The notes under the pieces are model-generated. The model had not been told where the DNA came from. It did not search any database and worked only from the letters and a program-made list of their open reading frames with translations. A program made the translations under genes and the position numbers. A DNA stretch of 7,037 nt from Bacillota bacterium (GTDB taxonomy: Bacteria > Bacillota > Clostridia > Saccharofermentanales > UBA5734): contig JAEXPB010000425.1 in assembly GCA_023438965.1 (NCBI GenBank), positions 1 through 7,037 on the forward strand, in the 5' to 3' direction. Positions 1 to 6,806 of this stretch are shown in pieces (within the stretch, counting starts at the first letter, position 1; each line of letters begins with the position of its first letter).

Positions 1-530
1 GTGCCGTGCGCCGAATCGGGAACGATCATGATCCGCCGCTGCCGGTCGCCGCGGCTTTCGTGCCAGGCTTTGATCAGCAACAGGCCGGTCAGCTCGCCGT
101 GCGCGCCGGCTGCCGGCTGGAAGGTCATCCGGTCCATGCCGGTGATCGCGCAAAGCTGGCTTTCCAGGCCCTCCATCAGCCGCAGGCAGCCCTGGACCGT
201 GGCCGGGTCCTGCAAGGGGTGGACGCCGGCGAAGCCGGGCAGTGCGGCCAGGTCTTCCTGCGCTTTGGGATTGTACTTCATCGTGCAGGATCCCAGCGGA
301 TAGGGACCGCTGTCCACGCCGTAGTTTTTGGCCGATAAGGCGGTATAGTGGCGCACGACCTGGCATTCCGCCAGATCCGGCAGGCCGGGCGTATCGCGGC
401 GCAGATTGCCTGCGCCGAGGATCGCCGCCAGATCGGCGGTATCCGGCACATCCGACGGCGGGATCAGCCGCGTCGGCCGCTCTTCCTGCCGATGTTCGAA
501 GATGAGCTGAACCGGTTGTCCAATCGGCAT
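1..530 (-). CDS. gcvPB: Glycine dehydrogenase (decarboxylating) subunit 2, N-terminal part, cut by the window edge
   Basis: This is the PLP-binding half of the split P protein of the glycine cleavage system. With GcvPA it decarboxylates glycine and passes the aminomethyl group to the lipoyl arm of GcvH in the cytoplasm. The first 176 codons are visible. The family landmarks are GPYPLGSCTMKYNPK at about residues 75-89, LPGFAGVHP at 97-105, QPAAGAHGELTGL at 138-150 and IVPDSAHG at 169-176, where the edge cuts. The PLP-binding lysine lies further on, outside the window, so catalytic competence cannot be judged. The ATG at 530-528 comes two bases after the gcvPA stop. A purine tract (three A, seven G, at 546-537) lies inside the end of gcvPA, six bases before this ATG, so translation of the two subunits is probably coupled. 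Whole proteins of this family are near 480-500 residues, so roughly one third is seen. Identification is secure. Confidence 0.96.
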   Translation of the reverse strand, partial: MPIGQPVQLIFEHRQEERPTRLIPPSDVPDTADLAAILGAGNLRRDTPGLPDLAECQVVRHYTALSAKNYGVDSGPYPLGSCTMKYNPKAQEDLAALPGFAGVHPLQDPATVQGCLRLMEGLESQLCAITGMDRMTFQPAAGAHGELTGLLLIKAWHESRGDRQRRIMIVPDSAHG

Positions 531-532
531 CT

Positions 533-1933
533 TCAGCCCCCCCTTTCCGATCGGTAAGCCGCCAGCAGGCTGACCAGGTCATCCAGTTCCTGCCGGCTGC
601 GCTTCTCGGTTGCCGCCAGCAGCCAGCCGCCGGGGATGCGGGTTTGGGCGTCGTCAGTCTGACTGAGATCCCAGCCGCCGATCACCCCGCGCTCAGCCAG
701 CCATTGGTTCAGGCCGGCGATGGTAGTCTCGGCCGGCCATTGTCCCGGTTTCAGGCGCACGGCGAACTCGCGGAAAAATGGCCGGTCGTGCACACCGGCA
801 AACCAGCCGGTGGCCAGGAGCTTCCTTTTCAGATAGGCGGCTTTGCCGGCGGACTGGCCGGCAGCTTCCCGCAGGCCGCTGCCGCCCATCAGGGCCAGGT
901 ACAGGGTGGCGGTCAGGGCACAAAGAGCCTCATTGGTGCAGATGTTGGAGGTTGCCTTCTCCCGCCGGATATGCTGCTCACGCGCCTGGATCGTCAAAAC
1001 GAAGGCCCGGCGGCCTTCCTTGTCGGTTGTCTCGCCGCAGATGCGGCCCGGCATGCGGCGCAGCAGGCTTTCGCGCGCCGCCAGGTAACCGGCGTAGGGA
1101 CCGCCGAAGGACAGCGGATTCCCCAGGGGCTGGACGTCGCCGACAGCGATGTCCAGGCCGGCTTCGCTAGGTGTCCGCAGCAACGCCAGACTGAGCGGAT
1201 CGCAGCTGGCCGCAGCCAGGGCGCCGGCCCGGTGGGCCAGCCCGGCGACAGCCGGCAGGTCCTCGATCAGGCCGAAAAAATTCGGGCTCTGCACCAGGAC
1301 AGCTGCGGTGTCCGCATCGAGCGGCGCGCCGGCCAGGCTGCCGGCCCAGGTGCCGTCCGGGCCGGCCGGCCAGATGACCACTTCATGCCCGGACGCTTCC
1401 AGGTAAGTCCGGATCACCCGGCGGATTTGCGGATGCACGCTTCCGGCCACGACAACCCGCCGCCGGCCGGTGGCGCGGCAGGCCATCAGCAAGGCTTCGG
1501 CGGCGGCTGAAGCGCCGTCGTACAGGGATGAATTGGCCACATCGAGACCGGTCAGGCGGCAGATCAGGCTCTGGAACTCAAAGATCGCCTGCAGGGTGCC
1601 CTGACTGATTTCCGGCTGGTAAGGCGTATAGGCGGTGTAGAATTCCTGACGCAGGAGCAGGTGGCGGATGGCTGCCGGCTGGTAATGATCATAAGCGCCG
1701 GCGCCCAGGAAACAGGGATGCTCCGCCGCTGGCAGGTTCGTAGCGGCCAAATCGCGCAAACGCCGGCCAATGGCCAGCTCCGACAGCGGTTCGCCCAATT
1801 CCGGGCCAAGCGGCAGCTCCGGCAGCCGCAATTCGGCCGGGATGGCATCAAAGAGCTTTTCCGGCTCCGGCAGGCCCACATCGGCCAGCATGGCCACCCG
1901 CTCGCGATGGCTGGTGGGGATAAATCCGGGCAT
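533..1933 (-). CDS. gcvPA: Glycine dehydrogenase (decarboxylating) subunit 1
   Basis: This is the partner subunit of GcvPB; the two form the split P protein found in Firmicutes and some other lineages, in place of the single-chain GcvP of E. coli. It has 466 residues, slightly longer than the usual 445-450, and is complete. Family landmarks in order are FLGAGAYDHYQPAAIRHLL (about 75-93), TAYTPYQPEISQGTLQA (100-116), NSSLYDGASAAAEA (134-147), GDVQPLGNPLSFGGPYAGYL (265-284) and REQHIRREKATSNICTN (318-334). The fold is that of PLP-dependent aminotransferases, but this subunit normally lacks the PLP lysine. The ATG at 1933 is supported by a GGAGGG site ending seven bases upstream, inside the end of gcvH, and by the typical N-terminus starting MPGFIPTSHRER. 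It lies three bases after the gcvH stop and two bases before gcvPB. I see no frameshift or missing conserved block. Confidence 0.97.
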   Translation of the reverse strand: MPGFIPTSHRERVAMLADVGLPEPEKLFDAIPAELRLPELPLGPELGEPLSELAIGRRLRDLAATNLPAAEHPCFLGAGAYDHYQPAAIRHLLLRQEFYTAYTPYQPEISQGTLQAIFEFQSLICRLTGLDVANSSLYDGASAAAEALLMACRATGRRRVVVAGSVHPQIRRVIRTYLEASGHEVVIWPAGPDGTWAGSLAGAPLDADTAAVLVQSPNFFGLIEDLPAVAGLAHRAGALAAASCDPLSLALLRTPSEAGLDIAVGDVQPLGNPLSFGGPYAGYLAARESLLRRMPGRICGETTDKEGRRAFVLTIQAREQHIRREKATSNICTNEALCALTATLYLALMGGSGLREAAGQSAGKAAYLKRKLLATGWFAGVHDRPFFREFAVRLKPGQWPAETTIAGLNQWLAERGVIGGWDLSQTDDAQTRIPGGWLLAATEKRSRQELDDLVSLLAAYRSERGG

Positions 1934-1936
1934 GGC

Positions 1937-2323
1937 TCAACCCTCCGTCAGACAGAAGGCCTCGTAAGCAGCGGCATCCATCAGGGCGGCCAGCTCGCCG
2001 GGGTCGGTCATCCGGATTGCCACCAACCAGACGCCGTAGGGATCGGCGTTGATCTGTTCCGGATGGCTGCCAATATCGTTCTGCGAGGCAATGATCTCGC
2101 CGGAAACCGGTGTATAGATGTCCGACGCCATTTTTACCGATTCGATCGCGCCAACGGCATCGCCGCTCCGGACCTGACGTCCGGCCGGCGTGGCTTCTGC
2201 GAACACCAAGTCGCCCAGCTCGCTTTGCGCATGGTCAGTGATGCCGATCCGGGCGATATCGCCCTGGACCTCCACCCATTCATGACTCTTGGTATAATAA
2301 AGACCCGACTTGACAATGGCCAT
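1937..2323 (-). CDS. gcvH: Glycine cleavage system H protein (lipoyl carrier)
   Basis: This is the small lipoylated shuttle of the glycine cleavage system. Its lipoyl arm receives the aminomethyl group from the P protein, presents it to the T protein and is reoxidised by the L protein. The product is 128 residues, normal for the family. The N-terminal YYTKSHEWVEV (about 9-19) and GITDHAQSELGDLVF (27-41) are classic. The lipoylation site is Lys64 in AIESVKMASDIYTPVSGEI (59-77). The C-terminal half carries the usual NADPYG segment. The start at 2323 is preceded by GAGGAGG, eight bases before the ATG. A 39-base gap separates it from gcvT and holds only this ribosome binding site. GcvH needs lipoylation by enzymes not encoded here. 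Some organisms also use GcvH-like proteins in lipoate relay, but the neighbours here point to glycine cleavage. Confidence 0.98.
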   Translation of the reverse strand: MAIVKSGLYYTKSHEWVEVQGDIARIGITDHAQSELGDLVFAEATPAGRQVRSGDAVGAIESVKMASDIYTPVSGEIIASQNDIGSHPEQINADPYGVWLVAIRMTDPGELAALMDAAAYEAFCLTEG

Positions 2324-2362
2324 TTGCTTTGCCTCCTCGCAAGTTAAATGGAACCGGATTGG

Positions 2363-3547
2363 TTAACGGGTACGTTTATAAAACGGCAGCGGGCAGATCG
2401 CGAACGGCTCTTCCCTTTCACGGACCAGCACGCTGACGCGGCCATGTTCAACGTCGGCGCCGGCTTCAATCAGCGCCATGCCGATGCCGGCAGCCAGGCT
2501 GGGCGCATAACCGCCGGATGTGATGTGCCCGATCGGCCGCGCGTCCAGCAGCACCGGATAGTCGGCCCGCGGAATGGCCCGCCCCGCCGAGTGCAGGCCG
2601 ATCAGGCGACGCAGCGGCCCTGTGCCGCCGACTGTCGTCCGGCGGGCCTGCAGATCCAGCAGCGCCGCCTGGCCGACAAAACCGGGGGCCGGCTTGGCCA
2701 AGTCGACAAAACGCTGCAGGCCGGCCTCCAGCGGTGTGATCGTCGGGCTCAGTTCATGGCCGTAAAGCGGCAGGCCGGCCTCCATCCGCAGCGAATCCCG
2801 CGCGCCCAGGCCCACCGGCACAGCGCCGAGATCGAGCAGCCGGCGCCAGAGATCCGGCGCCAGCTGCGGCGGCATATAAAATTCGAATCCGTCTTCACCG
2901 GTGTAGCCGGTACGGGAAACCAGGCAGCGGCTGGCCGGCTGCCAGACAAACTGATAGGGTTTCAATCCGGTCAGAGCGACCGGATCCGGCAACGCGCCGG
3001 TTATGGCCGATGCGGCGCCCTCGGCCAGCCGAACCGTCAGCCCGGCAGCCAACGGCCCCTGCAAGGCCAACTGGGCATAGCCGGCCGAAAGGTCGGCGAC
3101 AGTCAAACCGGCTCCCGCCGGCCGGTCCGGGCGATTGCGCCATTCGGCGGCTGTCGCCTGGATATGGGCCAGATCCTTGGCCGTGTTGGCGGCATTCACC
3201 ACCAGCAGATACTGGTCGAATGCCAGCGGATAGACGATCAGGTCGTCGACCGTGCCGCCGTCCGCCGCGCACATCGGCGAATAACGGGCCTGGCCGGGCT
3301 GGAGCCGGCTCAGGTCGCGCGTCAGCAGATAATTCAGGAAATCAGCGGCATCGGCGCCGCTGACCTCGATTTCGCCCATGTGGGAAACATCGAAAAGGCC
3401 GGCCGCCTGCCGGACCGCCAGGTGCTCGGCCGGAATGCCGGCATACTGGACCGGCAGGCGCCAGCCGGCATAAGCCGTCAGGCGGGCGTTCAGCAACTGG
3501 TGCTGCTCCAGGAGCGGCGTCGATTTCAAGTCCAGGTTATCGTCCAT
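2363..3547 (-). CDS. gcvT: Glycine cleavage system aminomethyltransferase (T protein)
   Basis: It releases ammonia from the aminomethyl-lipoyl arm of GcvH and moves the one-carbon unit to tetrahydrofolate, making 5,10-methylene-tetrahydrofolate. The product is 394 residues, a little longer than the common 360-375. Landmarks in order are TPLLEQHQLLNARLTAYAGW (about 10-29), AGLFDVSHMGEIEV (49-62), DGGTVDDLIVY (96-106), SRTGYTGEDGFEFY (211-224), GLGARDSLRMEAGLPLYGHE (246-265) and HITSGGYAPSLAAGIG (341-356), with the usual LPFYKR close to the C-terminus. The Asp101-Asp102 pair in the DDLIVY motif holds the catalytic aspartate of the family. The ATG at 3547 has GGGAGG eight bases upstream. Only 52 bases separate it from apt upstream, so it is probably co-transcribed from the apt promoter. 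The low similarity of GcvT to sarcosine oxidase domains and YgfZ is not a concern, because the gcv-specific motifs are all present. Confidence 0.98.
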   Translation of the reverse strand: MDDNLDLKSTPLLEQHQLLNARLTAYAGWRLPVQYAGIPAEHLAVRQAAGLFDVSHMGEIEVSGADAADFLNYLLTRDLSRLQPGQARYSPMCAADGGTVDDLIVYPLAFDQYLLVVNAANTAKDLAHIQATAAEWRNRPDRPAGAGLTVADLSAGYAQLALQGPLAAGLTVRLAEGAASAITGALPDPVALTGLKPYQFVWQPASRCLVSRTGYTGEDGFEFYMPPQLAPDLWRRLLDLGAVPVGLGARDSLRMEAGLPLYGHELSPTITPLEAGLQRFVDLAKPAPGFVGQAALLDLQARRTTVGGTGPLRRLIGLHSAGRAIPRADYPVLLDARPIGHITSGGYAPSLAAGIGMALIEAGADVEHGRVSVLVREREEPFAICPLPFYKRTR

Positions 3548-3599
3548 GTCCGAAACCTCCCGCCTGCACGGCAGTCTGCCGACCGCCGCCAGATATGCA

Positions 3600-4127
3600 T
3601 CAGGCCAGCTTTTCCTGCACCTTGACCAGGGAATGGACCGGATAGCGGTTCAGTTTCTGCCGGCCGCCCAGATCCTCGATCTCGACAAAGAAGACAGCGG
3701 CGGCCACAATGCCGCCCAGCTCCTCCACCATCCGGCAGTTGGCCAGGGCTGTGCCGCCGGTGGCCAGCAGGTCGTCGACCACCAGGACCTTCAGTCCAGG
3801 CTGGATGGCATCCACATGCATTTCCAGAATGTCCGTGCCATATTCCAGGGCATACTCGACCTGGATCGTCTGACCGGGCAGCTTGCCCTTCTTGCGGACC
3901 GGCGCGAAGCCGCGGCCGGTCGCGTAGGCCAGCGGAGCGCCGATCATGAAGCCGCGTGACTCCGATCCGATGATCAGATCGAATGCCACATCCTTGACCA
4001 GCTCGGCCAGGCCGTCGATGGTTGCCTTGAAAGCCGCGGCATTCTTGAGCACAGTCGTGATGTCGATAAAGTCGATGCCTGCTTTGGGGTAGTTGGGAAT
4101 ATGCCGCAATTCTTTTGCCAGATCCAT
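3600..4127 (-). CDS. apt: Adenine phosphoribosyltransferase
   Basis: This purine salvage enzyme makes AMP and pyrophosphate from adenine and PRPP in the cytoplasm. It has 175 residues, the normal size. The N-terminal block contains AGIDFIDITTVLKN (about 16-29), matching the family's PGI-F-DIT segment. GSESRGFMIGAPLAYA (54-69) and PVRKKGKLPG (76-85, the flexible catalytic loop) follow, then EYALEYGTDILEMH (91-104). The PRPP-binding signature is VLVVDDLLATGGTA (114-127), with the adjacent Asp pair and the TGGT loop that hold the ribose phosphate. The ATG at 4127 is chosen because GGAGG lies nine bases upstream and the family N-terminus begins here. It is the first gene of the minus-strand cluster and precedes gcvT by 52 bases. 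That gap holds a short odd palindrome (3569-3581) but no T run. In many Firmicutes apt sits near relA and recJ, so pairing with gcv genes is less usual. Confidence 0.97.
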   Translation of the reverse strand: MDLAKELRHIPNYPKAGIDFIDITTVLKNAAAFKATIDGLAELVKDVAFDLIIGSESRGFMIGAPLAYATGRGFAPVRKKGKLPGQTIQVEYALEYGTDILEMHVDAIQPGLKVLVVDDLLATGGTALANCRMVEELGGIVAAAVFFVEIEDLGGRQKLNRYPVHSLVKVQEKLA

Positions 4128-4184
4128 TCGTGCCTGCCTCCGGACGTAATATCGGCCGAATCGTTTGACGGTTCCGCCATCATC

Positions 4185-4190
4185 ATTATA
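4185..4190 (-). promoter_or_regulatory. Possible -10 box for the apt-gcv operon
   Basis: The minus strand reads TATAAT here, which would start transcription near 4178 and give a leader of about 50 bases before the apt ATG. The position is sensible for the first gene of the cluster. However, no recognisable -35 box lies 16-18 bases upstream: that stretch is GC-rich and falls in the hairpin at 4202-4222. The box may therefore need an activator, or may be chance. Confidence 0.35.
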
Positions 4191-4201
4191 CCTTAATCCG
4201 G

Positions 4202-4222
4202 AAAGGCGGGCGCGCCTTTTTT
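4202..4222 (+). terminator. GC-rich hairpin with T run in the apt upstream region (possible terminator or operator)
   Basis: AAAGGCG at 4202-4208 pairs perfectly with CGCCTTT at 4213-4219 across a four-base loop, and six T residues run from 4217 to 4222. On the plus strand this has the form of a rho-independent terminator. No plus-strand gene ends just upstream, so its obvious use would be to stop antisense transcription from the apt side before it reaches the plus-strand gene. On the minus strand the T run is short (TTT within the stem), so it is a poor terminator in that direction. It also sits where the apt -35 box would be expected and contains the 8-base palindrome GGCGCGCC (4209-4216), so a protein-binding role is an alternative. 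Confidence 0.4.
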
Positions 4223-4286
4223 CATGAACGCGAACCGCGCGGCCGGCGGCAGTTTAGCGATTTGCTGCCGATACGGCTGATAAACC

Positions 4287-4315
4287 TTGATCTTCCGGCT
4301 AAACTCTACTATGAT
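4287..4315 (+). promoter_or_regulatory. Sigma-A/sigma-70 type promoter for the plus-strand hypothetical gene
   Basis: TTGATC at 4287-4292 and TATGAT at 4310-4315 are separated by the ideal 17 bases. Each hexamer keeps the most conserved consensus bases (TTGA in the -35; the first two and last bases of the -10). The stretch around the -10 is AT-rich in an otherwise GC-rich region. Transcription would start near 4322, giving an untranslated leader of about 80 bases before the ATG at 4404. No other promoter of comparable quality is visible before that gene. Confidence 0.6.
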
Positions 4316-4390
4316 TAATTCTAGTTTCGCATCTGGCTCGCCGCTTAACATGGATCATCTGGTATCTTCCGGTCCGGCGAACTGATTGAC

Positions 4391-4397
4391 AGGGAGG
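4391..4397 (+). promoter_or_regulatory. Ribosome binding site that fixes the hypothetical gene's start
   Basis: AGGGAGG lies six bases before the ATG at 4404. A TTG in the same frame at 4386 would extend the protein by six residues, but this site would then lie inside the coding sequence and I see no comparable site before the TTG. The ATG is therefore the better start. Confidence 0.75.
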
Positions 4398-4403
4398 TTC
4401 GTT

Positions 4404-5528
4404 ATGACGAATACCAGCCAGCCTGAAGCCGGCAAATCCAGTCCTAAACCAGCCGGCCGGCAACAGGTGCCGTTTGTCCGGGTCCTGGACAGCGACAATC
4501 TCTCGGAATGTCCCCAGGATCGCAATTTTCTGATCCATATGGCCGCCGACCTGGCCTATTCCCGTGATTTCCATGGCGGCAGCGTCGTCAGCTGCCCAGT
4601 CATGCTGCGGCTGTGCCCGGCCTGCCGCAAGTGGTACATCGATCCCCAGACCTTGATCGCCATCAGTAAAAAAGGCGTCAATCTGCGTGGTTTTGATATC
4701 ATCGGCTCCGATGTGCATCCCCGTCCGGACGCTTACCGGCTATGGCATCCCGAGGCTATTGCGCCGGTCGTCGTCGTACCGCCGGTGCCGCCTGCCGGCA
4801 GTCGTAAAACGGCGCCGGAGCGGCAGCGGGCCAAAGCGGCGCCGGCAGTCCGTTCGGCCGACAAGAACCTGGCTTTCCGCTGCCGTTACTGCGACGGCGG
4901 CCAGTCCGGCCGCTCGCTGGGTTTTCGCGGCGCATGCTCCCAGGCCGGCTATTTCCAGAATGTCGTCGAGGCGAAGGATGCCTGGTGCGCCAGTCCGGAA
5001 AACACTTGCCAGTCACAGCCGGCGGAACAGGCCGGACCGGATAACCGCCGCTGCTGTGAAAGCCGGCTGCTCATCGATTGGGTTTGCGGCCCCAAAGCCG
5101 GGCAGGACGGCCAGCCGCTCCGGGCCGTGCCCATTTCCGGCAACCGGACCGGTTCCATTGCGCTGATGACCACCGTGCTGCCCAGGGAAAGCGAGGCCAA
5201 CCGGCGCATCTTCGCCATTTTCCAGATCGCCGGCCAGTCGGAAACCGATGGCCACGCCTATGTCACGGCCGATCCCAAAATGCGGTTCGAATTGATGCAG
5301 GATGAACCGCTGTATTTCTGGAAATTCTTCCAGGGCAAGGGCCAGTCGGACGACAACCGCTGGGATGGCGATCCCTGCCGCAATATCAGCCAGGACATGA
5401 TCATCCGCATCCTGAGCAAGGCAGTCCGGGTGATCAAGGATCCCGATCGCCGGGCGGTCGCCGAGTTCCTGTTCAACCGGGTCAGTGCCACGGTCAGTCC
5501 GGATCACCTGAAGAAACTGCTGGCCTGA
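4404..5528 (+). CDS. Hypothetical protein with two cysteine-rich, probably zinc-binding regions
   Basis: I do not recognise a named family for this 374-residue protein. The N-terminal region (about 22-115) contains SCPVMLRLCPACRKWYI, with Cys64 and a C71-P-A-C74 pair typical of a zinc knuckle. A linker at about 116-155 is rich in Pro, Ala, Arg and Lys. The second region (about 156-345) begins FRCRYCDGG (Cys160, Cys163). It continues with GFRGACS (Cys178), KDAWCASPENTC (Cys195, Cys202) and CCESRLLIDW (Cys217-218), then LMTTVLPRESEANRRIFAIF (254-273), AYVTADPKMRFEL and YFWKFF. From memory this second pattern resembles a domain in uncharacterised bacterial proteins, some perhaps nuclease-associated, but I cannot name it and would not assign a function. 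No signal peptide or membrane segment is visible, so it is probably cytoplasmic. It is divergent from apt and has its own promoter. It converges on the ATPase gene with 25 bases between the stops. Base composition matches its neighbours. That it is a real gene is well supported. Confidence 0.87.
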   Translation: MTNTSQPEAGKSSPKPAGRQQVPFVRVLDSDNLSECPQDRNFLIHMAADLAYSRDFHGGSVVSCPVMLRLCPACRKWYIDPQTLIAISKKGVNLRGFDIIGSDVHPRPDAYRLWHPEAIAPVVVVPPVPPAGSRKTAPERQRAKAAPAVRSADKNLAFRCRYCDGGQSGRSLGFRGACSQAGYFQNVVEAKDAWCASPENTCQSQPAEQAGPDNRRCCESRLLIDWVCGPKAGQDGQPLRAVPISGNRTGSIALMTTVLPRESEANRRIFAIFQIAGQSETDGHAYVTADPKMRFELMQDEPLYFWKFFQGKGQSDDNRWDGDPCRNISQDMIIRILSKAVRVIKDPDRRAVAEFLFNRVSATVSPDHLKKLLA

Positions 5529-5553
5529 TCGGGCCGGCTGCGGCTGCCGGACG

Positions 5554-6768
5554 CTACAGGCTGCGGTCGCTCAGGAACGAAGCCAGGCTCAGGCAGCGCA
5601 CGCCCTGAATGTCATCCCTGGCCGGTTCATCCCGGCTGAGAATGAGCTTAGGGTATTGATCCCGGATCATCAGCAGCGGACTGGCCAATTGCCCGGCCGC
5701 CGCCGGATCGTGGGCGATCTGCACATACAGGCGCCGCCCGTCCCGTTCGGCCAGAAAGTCGATCTGCTGCCGTCCGAGCTTGCCGACCGTAAGGCCATAA
5801 TTCCGCCGCAGCAATTCGATGAAAACGGCATTCTCCAGGATACCGGCCGCATTGCGGCTCTTGCGGCCGATCAGGCCGGCCGCGAGTCCATGGTCGCCCA
5901 GGTAATACTTGACGGTGCTGTGCAGGATGGTCTGCGACTTGATGTCCAGGCGCGGCACCCGCCAGATCAGACCGGCTTCTTCCATCGCCCGCAGATGGTT
6001 GGCGATCGTTTCGGCACTGGCTTGCCGCTGCCGCTTTTTCAGCGTGTCGGCAATGCTCTTGACCGTATAGAGTTTGCCCAGATACTGGAGGACATATTGG
6101 AAGATCCGGTTGAGCAGCTCCACATCCCGGACGCGGGTCCGCAAGATGACATCCTGCAGAAGGATCGCCTGGCAGGCGCCCTGCAGCAGCGGTCCGGCTG
6201 CGGCAGTTCCCTGGAATTGCACCACAACCGGCAGGCCGCCGCCGGCCAGGTAATCAGCCGGCGTCATCGTTTGGGATGGGTCGCCGGAAACCGGCCCGTC
6301 CGGCGTCCGGCGGCCGAGGGATTGGCATTCGGCCCAGGACATGGGCAAGATCCGGAATTCCGCACATTTTCCGCCGGTCGCTTCCTGCAAAGCCGCCGCA
6401 GTCTGCCGGACGGCTGAGCTGGACAGATAAAGATCACAGCCGTCCTCCGCCGCCAAGGCTGCAATCGCCTGCTCCCATTGCGGCACAACTTGAATTTCAT
6501 CCAGAAACACATAATGCCGGCCCGGATTGGCCAGCCGGTATTTAATGTAGGACTGCAGGCGGCGGGCCGTATTGATCTCCGTAAATTCCAGGGCTTCCAG
6601 GTCCAGGCTGATGATCTGCTCCGGCAGCACGCCCTGCTGGCGCAGTTCTTGCCGCAGGTCGCTCAGCAAGGCCGACTTGCCGCAGCCGCGCATGCCGGTC
6701 AGCAGCTTGACGACCGGTTGACCGACCAAAGGCCGGATCCGGGATAAATCCTCTTCGCGAATGGGCAT
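5554..6768 (-). CDS. AAA_14 / DUF4143 family ATPase
   Basis: This 404-residue protein has the layout of the widespread AAA_14 plus DUF4143 family, whose cellular role is not established. The N-terminal ATPase has a Walker A GMRGCGKS (25-32) and a Walker B YVFLDEIQ (86-93, Asp90-Glu91). The usual TGSNS-like sensor segment reads LYLSSSAV (113-120). PMSWAE (142-147) and the GGLP turn (177-180) follow, both family landmarks. The middle part (about 233-275) looks like a winged helix (YTVKSIADTLKKR, then NHLRAMEEAGLI). The C-terminal DUF4143 part has KYYLGDHGL (287-295), LENAVFIELLRRNYG (311-325), QQIDFLAE (334-341) and YVQIAHD (348-354), a nuclease-like arrangement of Glu, Asp and Gln. The ATG at 6768 has AGGTGA seven bases upstream. 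The gene stands alone with its own promoter and an operator-like palindrome array. I see no partner gene nearby apart from the unknown one at the right edge. Confidence 0.95.
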   Translation of the reverse strand: MPIREEDLSRIRPLVGQPVVKLLTGMRGCGKSALLSDLRQELRQQGVLPEQIISLDLEALEFTEINTARRLQSYIKYRLANPGRHYVFLDEIQVVPQWEQAIAALAAEDGCDLYLSSSAVRQTAAALQEATGGKCAEFRILPMSWAECQSLGRRTPDGPVSGDPSQTMTPADYLAGGGLPVVVQFQGTAAAGPLLQGACQAILLQDVILRTRVRDVELLNRIFQYVLQYLGKLYTVKSIADTLKKRQRQASAETIANHLRAMEEAGLIWRVPRLDIKSQTILHSTVKYYLGDHGLAAGLIGRKSRNAAGILENAVFIELLRRNYGLTVGKLGRQQIDFLAERDGRRLYVQIAHDPAAAGQLASPLLMIRDQYPKLILSRDEPARDDIQGVRCLSLASFLSDRSL

Positions 6769-6806
6769 CGCTTATTCACCTGCCAGCTGAGTGTATATTT
6801 TAATCC

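Noticed and set aside
644..1510. Long plus-strand open frame of 288 codons
   Set aside because: It is the complement of gcvPA, whose conserved motifs are unmistakable. Long antisense frames are common in GC-rich genes.
3569..3581. Palindrome CGGCAG-T-CTGCCG between apt and gcvT
   Set aside because: It can form only a short stem with a tiny loop and has no T run, so I do not call a terminator or operator.
2348..3625. Plus-strand open frame of 425 codons
   Set aside because: It lies opposite gcvT and shows low-complexity Gln/Arg-rich protein with no family motif, so it is a shadow.
4165..4192. Plus-strand TTGACG, 16 bases, TATACC as a promoter divergent from apt
   Set aside because: The -10 is weak, and a transcript would meet the terminator-like hairpin at 4202-4222 within a few bases; the promoter at 4287-4315 is better.
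4386..4391. Exact TTGACA, a perfect -35 hexamer, just before the hypothetical gene
   Set aside because: It overlaps the ribosome binding site and nothing like a -10 box lies 16-18 bases downstream, where the coding region has begun.
5534..5550. CCGGC/GCCGG stem between the convergent stops as a bidirectional terminator
   Set aside because: The stem is only five bases with a seven-base loop and no T run on either strand, and such GC-rich pairs are frequent here.
5656..6417. Plus-strand open frame of 253 codons
   Set aside because: It is opposite the AAA_14/DUF4143 gene, has no recognisable motif and no ribosome binding site.
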